The position numbers and the translations under genes were made by a program. A model generated the notes under the pieces. The model was not told where the DNA came from and searched no databases. It worked only from the letters and a program-made list of their open reading frames with translations. From CAXFCD01 sp964001155 (lineage in GTDB: Bacteria; Fidelibacterota; Marinisomatia; Marinisomatales; UBA1611): DNA of 11,352 nucleotides. Shown piece after piece: positions 6,898-11,352 of this stretch (positions within the stretch are counted from its first letter, which is position 1; each line of letters opens with the position of its first letter). Where the stretch lies: NCBI GenBank assembly GCA_964001155.1, contig CAXFCD010000034.1, positions 1-11,352 on the forward strand, read 5' to 3'.

Positions 6898-7647
6898 ATG
6901 AAACATAGCTTAATAACACTTTGCTTAATAGGGATTGTCTATTCCCAAACCGGTTTAGACATTGCAAAAATGGTGGATGAAAAGCCATCACCTTTGGATA
7001 TGGCAAATCAAACAAAAATGGTTTTAACTAATAAGAAAGGCAAAACACGATCTTTGTCCATGATTTCCAGATCCATGGATGGAAATAAAAAACAAATCAG
7101 TTGGTTTTTAGAACCGAAAGATGAAAAAGGTGTCGCATTTTTAAAAATTGAACATGACGGCAAAGATGATGAAATGCGCATGTGGCTCCCAGCGTTTAAA
7201 AAAGTGCGCCGAATTTCCTCTAAAAAGAAAGGGGACGCATTCATGGGTTCGGACTTGAGTTATGAAGATCTATCAAACCGTGAGTTGGATGAAAACGAAT
7301 ACAATCGGTTAGATGATGAAATCGTTGATGGGAAGGATTGCTACGTATTGGAGATTCTGCCAAAGAAAAATGCAAAATCGTCCTATAAAAAACATATTTC
7401 ATGGATTGAAAAATCGACTCTGATGGGTGTTAAAGAAGAATCATTTGATAAACGAGGTGTTCTGAAAAAAGAAAAGGAATATGAATTTCAGGAAATGAAA
7501 GGATATCATGTTATTAAGCGAGTTTATGTAAAGGATGTACAGAAAAATCATTCTACAGAAGTAACATTTTCTGATGTTAAAGTGGATTCTGGGATTGATG
7601 AAAAACTCTTTCAAGAAAAAAATCTCAAGCGCATTCCAAGAGATTAA
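6898..7647 (+). CDS. Periplasmic LolA-like protein (outer membrane lipoprotein-sorting protein family)
   Basis: This 249-residue protein has a signal peptide (about 1-16, SLITLCLIGIVYS followed by Gln17). There is no lipobox cysteine, so it should be soluble in the periplasm. The mature part resembles the LolA-like family often annotated 'outer membrane lipoprotein-sorting protein' (I recall Pfam PF17131). The recognisable core is MWLPAFKKVRRISSKKKGDA (95-114), followed by FMGSDLSYEDL (115-125). A later beta-rich part (about 146-230) carries YVLEILPK and KHISWIEKSTLMGVKEESF. Proteins of this fold form a half-barrel that holds acyl chains. An AGGA ribosome site sits 8 bases before the ATG. Between an MMPL pump and an outer-membrane barrel, it probably shuttles a hydrophobic cargo across the periplasm. 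It is not classical LolA, and no LolB or LolCDE partner is present. Confidence 0.82.
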   Translation: MKHSLITLCLIGIVYSQTGLDIAKMVDEKPSPLDMANQTKMVLTNKKGKTRSLSMISRSMDGNKKQISWFLEPKDEKGVAFLKIEHDGKDDEMRMWLPAFKKVRRISSKKKGDAFMGSDLSYEDLSNRELDENEYNRLDDEIVDGKDCYVLEILPKKNAKSSYKKHISWIEKSTLMGVKEESFDKRGVLKKEKEYEFQEMKGYHVIKRVYVKDVQKNHSTEVTFSDVKVDSGIDEKLFQEKNLKRIPRD

Positions 7648-7651
7648 CTGA

Positions 7652-8875
7652 ATGAAAAAACTGATTTGTTTTATTTTTCCAATAACGGCGTTGTTGGGGC
7701 AGATCAATTATACTGGTTCATTAAAACCGGGTAATATGTATAGTTTATCGGATCAATCAGAGATATCCTTACCTTTTAGACTTGCAGAAGCGGATGTGGG
7801 ATATTCACTTGGTGATTTTGAAATTAAAACTAACTCTGCATTGGAATACCGTTGGTCCAACAACGAAAATAAATTCCAACTTCGGGAAGCGTTTCTCATG
7901 TGGTATCCCAGTTGGGGTGAAGTTAAGGTAGGAAAACAAATTCATGCTTGGGGTGCTGTAGATGGAAACAACCCAACGGATAATTTAAACCCATACGATT
8001 ATTATTACATGTTTCTTCCAGGGGCAGAACGAAAAGTTGGTACTGTTTCAGGATCTGTCAAATATTATTGGAATGATTGGCAATTCGAGGGTGTATTCAT
8101 TCCAGAACATGAAGGAAACAGAATGCCATTTGGAGAAACAGCATTTCCATTTGATGTCCCTAGTGCAGAACCGCCATTGCTAGATATGGAATTTGATTCA
8201 GAGTATGGGATTCGGATTCAAACAACAAATGAACTTGGTGATATGAGTTTTTCCTATTTTAATGGTCGAGATCGTGCATTTGATTATGTAGCCATCGTAG
8301 CAGGGATGCCATTATTTTCTTACCGCAAAACAGATGTAATTGGATTTGACTTAGTATCCTTTATTGGTGATGTAACCAATAGATTTGAAGTTGCCTATTT
8401 TATAACTGAAAATGATTTTGATTTAGATGTTATGCCATTTACTGAAGCAACATACGTCCAATATGCAGAACAAGTTGAATATACCACATCCAATGATATT
8501 ATGTTTTCGGCTCAATTAATTGGGTCAATCGAGGGAGATATTGAATGGGATTATTCTACAAATCAAAGGCAGACTCAAACAACTGTACCAATTTACAATC
8601 CTGGAATGGGAACGCCCTTCGCGGCCTTTACTGATTTAGGTTTATCGTTGGGGATTCAATCGACTCATTTAGATAATGCATTAGATTTGAAACTGAATAC
8701 GTTCATGGATTTGAAAGATCCCCAGTTCATGTTTGGTGTTTCTACAGATTATTCCCCAATTGATAATTGGAAAATAAATGTATCTGTATCAAAGTTTATA
8801 GGCGAAGATGGGACACAATTTCACTCCATGGAAGATTTTTCGCATGTGAAGGTTGGGTTGGAATATCATTTTTAA
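7652..8875 (+). CDS. Outer-membrane beta-barrel protein (DUF1302/porin-like)
   Basis: The 407-residue protein starts with a signal peptide (about 1-16, LICFIFPITALLG before Gln17). It ends in VKVGLEYHF, with the terminal aromatic residue that serves as the outer-membrane beta-barrel assembly signal. The middle consists of alternating amphipathic beta-strands rich in Tyr, Trp and Phe. The segment LREAFLMWYPSWGEVKVGKQ (78-97), followed by WGAVDGNNPTDNLNP (100-114), resembles the conserved 'GxQxxxWGxxxxxxPxDxxNP' region I associate with DUF1302-type barrels. Such barrels are frequently encoded beside MMPL pumps and LolA-fold carriers. The gene begins 4 bases after the LolA-like stop with only a weak ribosome site, so the two are translationally coupled. 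It is the last gene of the operon and likely gives the exported cargo its way into or across the outer membrane. The exact family and cargo are unproven. Confidence 0.8.
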   Translation: MKKLICFIFPITALLGQINYTGSLKPGNMYSLSDQSEISLPFRLAEADVGYSLGDFEIKTNSALEYRWSNNENKFQLREAFLMWYPSWGEVKVGKQIHAWGAVDGNNPTDNLNPYDYYYMFLPGAERKVGTVSGSVKYYWNDWQFEGVFIPEHEGNRMPFGETAFPFDVPSAEPPLLDMEFDSEYGIRIQTTNELGDMSFSYFNGRDRAFDYVAIVAGMPLFSYRKTDVIGFDLVSFIGDVTNRFEVAYFITENDFDLDVMPFTEATYVQYAEQVEYTTSNDIMFSAQLIGSIEGDIEWDYSTNQRQTQTTVPIYNPGMGTPFAAFTDLGLSLGIQSTHLDNALDLKLNTFMDLKDPQFMFGVSTDYSPIDNWKINVSVSKFIGEDGTQFHSMEDFSHVKVGLEYHF

Positions 8876-8884
8876 ATGAAAACA

Positions 8885-8931
8885 AAAAAGCCCTCCATCC
8901 TTCGACATGCTCAGGAACCGTCGTGCTTTTT
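8885..8931. terminator. Probable bidirectional terminator between convergent genes
   Basis: AAAAAGC (8885-8891) and GCTTTTT (8925-8931) form 7-bp arms around a 33-base insert. They leave a T-tract on both strands, after the barrel gene on plus and after the beta-oxidation gene on minus. The location, 9 bases after one stop and 24 bases from the other, fits a shared terminator. The stem is short and the loop long, so efficiency is uncertain; the repeat inside may add pairing. Confidence 0.4.
8899..8925. repeat. Dispersed short repeat unit (CCTTCGACATGCTCAGG type)
   Basis: The segment beginning CCTTCGACATGCTCAGG and continuing AACCGTCG closely resembles a short, partly palindromic intergenic repeat (often CCTTCGACAAGCTCAGG) that I recall as scattered through many bacterial genomes, particularly Bacteroidota and relatives. 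Only one copy occurs in this window, so its repeat nature rests on recognition, not on comparison here. It lies in a 3' convergent gap within the arms of a probable terminator, a typical position for such REP-like elements. Confidence 0.5.
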
Positions 8932-8951
8932 CTAACCAACCAAGGAGGAAT

Positions 8952-9000
8952 CGAATCAGTTACGCAAAGGTTTCCCTTTTTTGAGCATAAAGCTGATTCG
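8952..9000 (-). other. Inverted repeat spanning the end of the fadN-like gene
   Basis: CGAATCAG (8952-8959) and CTGATTCG (8993-9000) are perfect 8-bp inverted copies flanking the last codons and stop of the minus-strand gene. Nested between them, the minus-strand RNA can form a small hairpin, AAAGG-GAAA-CCTTT (8979-8966), with a GNRA-type tetraloop. It may stabilise the 3' end of the mRNA or assist termination, or be a coincidence of coding sequence. Confidence 0.25.
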
Positions 9001-11301
9001 GTCTTGGGAAAGTTTTTCACCACATAGAGAAACAAATGCTTCCCGTTCTATATCCAGTAAATATTGTTCATCTACTGTTTTGGTGAGTCCTGCTTTATCC
9101 CCACCGGTCATGACAAATGCCAGCTTTTCACCAATCTTCATATCATGTTCGGAGATTTTTCCCTGCATTTTGAATCCTTTCAACGCCATCGACATGGCAG
9201 TCCGTCCACCGGCACCAGGAAGTTTTAAATCATCACGATATTGGGGCGGTTCGTAACCATCTGCGAGTTCAATGGCTTTTTCTTTTGCGGTTTGGAGCAA
9301 ATGATCTCTATTTAAAACAATAGTGTCATCCTTACTTAAATAGCCGAAATGCTTCGCTTCATCTGCACTGGTGGCCACTTTGGCAAAACCCACTGTTTCA
9401 AATGTTTTTTGGATTTTCTGGAAAGCACCCATGCGACCGGTGCCACTATCCATAGCATTTAAGATCATCCGGAGATTTCCACCGCCGCCTGGGATGAGCC
9501 CAACCCCAACTTCAACCAGTCCCATATAAGTTTCCGAAGCAGCCACGCGATGAGCCGCAGGTTGTACAATCTCAACACCGCCACCTAAGGTGAGCTGGAA
9601 AGGTGCTGCAACAACAGGCCCTTTCGAAAATCGGATGCGTTGGGTGGTATCTTGTAATGTTTTGACAGCTAAATCCAACTCATCCCACATTTGATTTTGA
9701 CACAATTCTAGAATGAGATTCAGATTCGCGCCGGCACAAAAGTTTGGACCTTGGTGTCCCAGAACCATGGAATGGTATTTTCCATTCTCAATCAAATCCA
9801 AGGCATGGTTAATCATTTCAATGTATGATCCATCAATGGGATTTAACGTCGGTTGCAAAATGGAATGAAATTGTACATTGAGCACACCATCACCTAAATC
9901 ATTTACACTGGCGCTGAGATCTCGTTTTAGTGTGGTCCTTTTTGATTTATGAAGATTCAGATTCAATACTTTTGGATTCTGCTCAATGGCGACAGGATGT
10001 TTCCCGATGGGACACCAATAAAATTTTTCTCCATTGTCTATAGTATAAAAAGTTTCTCGTCCAGCCTCCAGCATTTCTAAGATCCACGCAGGTACTTTTT
10101 TACCTTCTGCTTTCATGCGGTCTACAGATTTCCGAACGCCGATAGCGTCCCAACTCTCGAACGGACCCGTCTCCCAGGCAAATCCCCATTTCATGGCATT
10201 ATCAATATTTACAATATCGTCGGAGATTTCAGGGATTCTGTTAGCGCTGTAGATCAATGTTTTGGCAGTGATTTCCCAAAAATATTTTGAACCACGATCA
10301 TCACCATAGCAAAGAGCTTTCAGCTTACCATCCAATTTTTGGTGATCTTTGGCAATACGGAAACAATCAAATCGCACCTTTTCTTGCGGTGAATAATCAC
10401 CTGTTTTGAAATCGACAGAATGGATGGAACGATCTTCATTCTTTTTATAAAAACCGGCTTTTGTTTTTTGGCCCAATCGTCCAGACTCAATTAATTGATT
10501 TAAAATATCAGGAATTTGGAACATGTCTCGTTCTTCATCTTCCGGTGCTTTATTGTAGGTGGTCATGGCTACGTGCTTTAATGTATCGAGCCCAACCACA
10601 TCAGATGTTCTAAATGTTGCACTTTTTGGGCGCCCGGAAATGGGGCCTGTGAGTTTATCCACTTCTTCTACAGTTAATCCATTTTCGATAGCCAAATTCA
10701 CCGTTGCCATGAGTCCATACACACCGATTCGATTTCCAATAAAATTTGGCGTATCTTTCGCATGAACGATGCCTTTCCCTAACACGGATTCTCCAAATTC
10801 AACCATGGTCGAATACGTGTCATCGGATGTTTGTTCACCACGAACCAATTCCAAGAGTTGCATATATCGTGGCGGATTGAAAAAGTGTGTAATCATGAAA
10901 CGTTTTTTCACATCATCTGGTAGGGATGCGGTCAAATCTGCCAATGGAATCCCGGATGTGTTGGATGTTAAAATTGCTGTTTCTTTTAAGTGAGGAACTA
11001 AAGATGAATAGACTTTTTCTTTTATATCCAAACGTTCCACCACAGCTTCCAAGATCCAATCCACTTCGGCAATTTTTTCAATATCATTTTCGTATGTGCA
11101 AGGTGTGACAAGTTCAGCATTTTTGGGTTTATACAATGGTGCCGGTTTGAGTTTGGATAATGTTTCTTTTCCTTGTGATGCTAATTCACCATTGATATCA
11201 AAGAGGTAAGATGGAATCCCTGCATTTGCGAGATGACCAGCAATTTGTGCTCCCATGACGCCTGCGCCTAATACAGCAACTTTTTCAATATTTTGTGACA
11301 T
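8956..11301 (-). CDS. fadN: FadN-type 3-hydroxyacyl-CoA dehydrogenase/enoyl-CoA hydratase fusion
   Basis: This 781-residue bifunctional enzyme should carry out the hydration and NAD-dependent oxidation steps of fatty-acid beta-oxidation in the cytoplasm. The dehydrogenase is N-terminal: Rossmann loop GAGVMGAQIAGHLANAG (12-28), SNTSG (113-117), catalytic His139 in HFFNPPRYMQLLELV and Asn190 in TPNFIGNRIG. A second dehydrogenase C-domain-like stretch covers about 310-420. The hydratase is C-terminal: oxyanion segment GPNFCAGANL (518-527), and both catalytic glutamates, Glu577 in LGGGVEIV and Glu597 in GLVEVGVGLIPGGGG. This domain order is that of Bacillus FadN and the reverse of E. coli FadB, and the length matches FadN (about 790). 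The start at 11301 has a clear AAGGG ribosome site, whose first two As belong to the stop codon of the thiolase gene, so the two are coupled. Regulation is not visible. Confidence 0.93.
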   Translation of the reverse strand: MSQNIEKVAVLGAGVMGAQIAGHLANAGIPSYLFDINGELASQGKETLSKLKPAPLYKPKNAELVTPCTYENDIEKIAEVDWILEAVVERLDIKEKVYSSLVPHLKETAILTSNTSGIPLADLTASLPDDVKKRFMITHFFNPPRYMQLLELVRGEQTSDDTYSTMVEFGESVLGKGIVHAKDTPNFIGNRIGVYGLMATVNLAIENGLTVEEVDKLTGPISGRPKSATFRTSDVVGLDTLKHVAMTTYNKAPEDEERDMFQIPDILNQLIESGRLGQKTKAGFYKKNEDRSIHSVDFKTGDYSPQEKVRFDCFRIAKDHQKLDGKLKALCYGDDRGSKYFWEITAKTLIYSANRIPEISDDIVNIDNAMKWGFAWETGPFESWDAIGVRKSVDRMKAEGKKVPAWILEMLEAGRETFYTIDNGEKFYWCPIGKHPVAIEQNPKVLNLNLHKSKRTTLKRDLSASVNDLGDGVLNVQFHSILQPTLNPIDGSYIEMINHALDLIENGKYHSMVLGHQGPNFCAGANLNLILELCQNQMWDELDLAVKTLQDTTQRIRFSKGPVVAAPFQLTLGGGVEIVQPAAHRVAASETYMGLVEVGVGLIPGGGGNLRMILNAMDSGTGRMGAFQKIQKTFETVGFAKVATSADEAKHFGYLSKDDTIVLNRDHLLQTAKEKAIELADGYEPPQYRDDLKLPGAGGRTAMSMALKGFKMQGKISEHDMKIGEKLAFVMTGGDKAGLTKTVDEQYLLDIEREAFVSLCGEKLSQDRISFMLKKGKPLRN

Positions 11302-11310
11302 AATTTTCCC

Positions 11311-11352
11311 TTATCGTTCCAAAATCGTTGCAATACCTTGGCCTGTCCCGAT
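11311..11352 (-). CDS. Thiolase (acetyl-CoA acyltransferase), C-terminal fragment
   Basis: The last 13 codons and TAA stop of a minus-strand gene are present, reading IGTGQGIATILER. This closely matches the conserved thiolase C-terminus (consensus near C-I-G-G-G-Q-G-x-A-x-x-x-E-R), which contributes the glycine loop of the active site; the catalytic cysteine just before it lies outside the window. The stop is 9 bases upstream of the fadN-like start, so the two form one operon, and together they would supply the last three beta-oxidation reactions. A FadA-type 3-ketoacyl-CoA thiolase is the natural reading, although an acetoacetyl-CoA thiolase cannot be excluded from 13 residues. Confidence 0.8.
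   Translation of the reverse strand: MGTGQGIATILER

Noticed and set aside
8767..9027. Plus-strand frame overlapping the end of the barrel gene and the convergent gap.
   Set aside because: It lies inside the barrel coding region in another frame and then reads through the dispersed repeat and the antisense of the fadN-like gene; there is no ribosome site and no recognisable domain.
1..11352. CRISPR array, tRNA, insertion sequence, prophage or toxin-antitoxin content.
   Set aside because: No regularly spaced repeats, cloverleaf-like segments, transposase motifs or small paired genes were seen on either strand.

Overview
The window holds ordinary, low-GC, tightly packed bacterial DNA. The outer-membrane proteins, signal peptides and LolA-like protein point to a Gram-negative (diderm) organism. 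The mix of a C-terminal dockerin-like repeat on a secreted enzyme, TetR/MMPL genes and FadN-type beta-oxidation would fit an uncultured marine lineage such as Candidatus Marinimicrobia (SAR406) or a relative in the FCB group. That placement is inferred from style; no marker gene is present.

Left block (1-2790). A minus-strand pair comprises a membrane-proximal PAPS-type sulfotransferase (121-1203) and, 6 bases downstream, the start of a putative secreted protein that runs off the left edge (1-114). Diverging from it is a secreted arylsulfotransferase-fold (ASST) beta-propeller protein with a C-terminal dockerin-like calcium-binding pair (1330-2790). The 126-base divergent region between them carries four GTTAAA/TTTAAC hexamers and a perfect 8-bp inverted repeat.

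Central block (2874-8875). Five plus-strand genes form a probable operon: a TetR repressor, an MMPL/RND inner-membrane transporter overlapping it by 14 bases, a FabH-type ketosynthase III, a periplasmic LolA-like carrier and an outer-membrane beta-barrel. A palindromic AAACGA site lies over the predicted promoter of the TetR gene. Inner-membrane pump, periplasmic carrier and barrel together suggest a trans-envelope route for a lipid or other hydrophobic cargo. The embedded ketosynthase suggests that the cargo, or its precursor, is a dedicated acyl chain. This is the most interesting system in the window, but the cargo cannot be read from the sequence.

Right block (8876-11352). A short convergent region contains a likely bidirectional terminator with a dispersed-repeat unit inside it. 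On the minus strand lie a complete FadN-type 3-hydroxyacyl-CoA dehydrogenase/enoyl-CoA hydratase fusion and, 9 bases upstream of it, the last 13 codons of a thiolase. Together these are a fatty-acid beta-oxidation operon.

No tRNA, rRNA, CRISPR array, insertion sequence or phage gene was seen. No gene-free stretch exceeds 130 bases.
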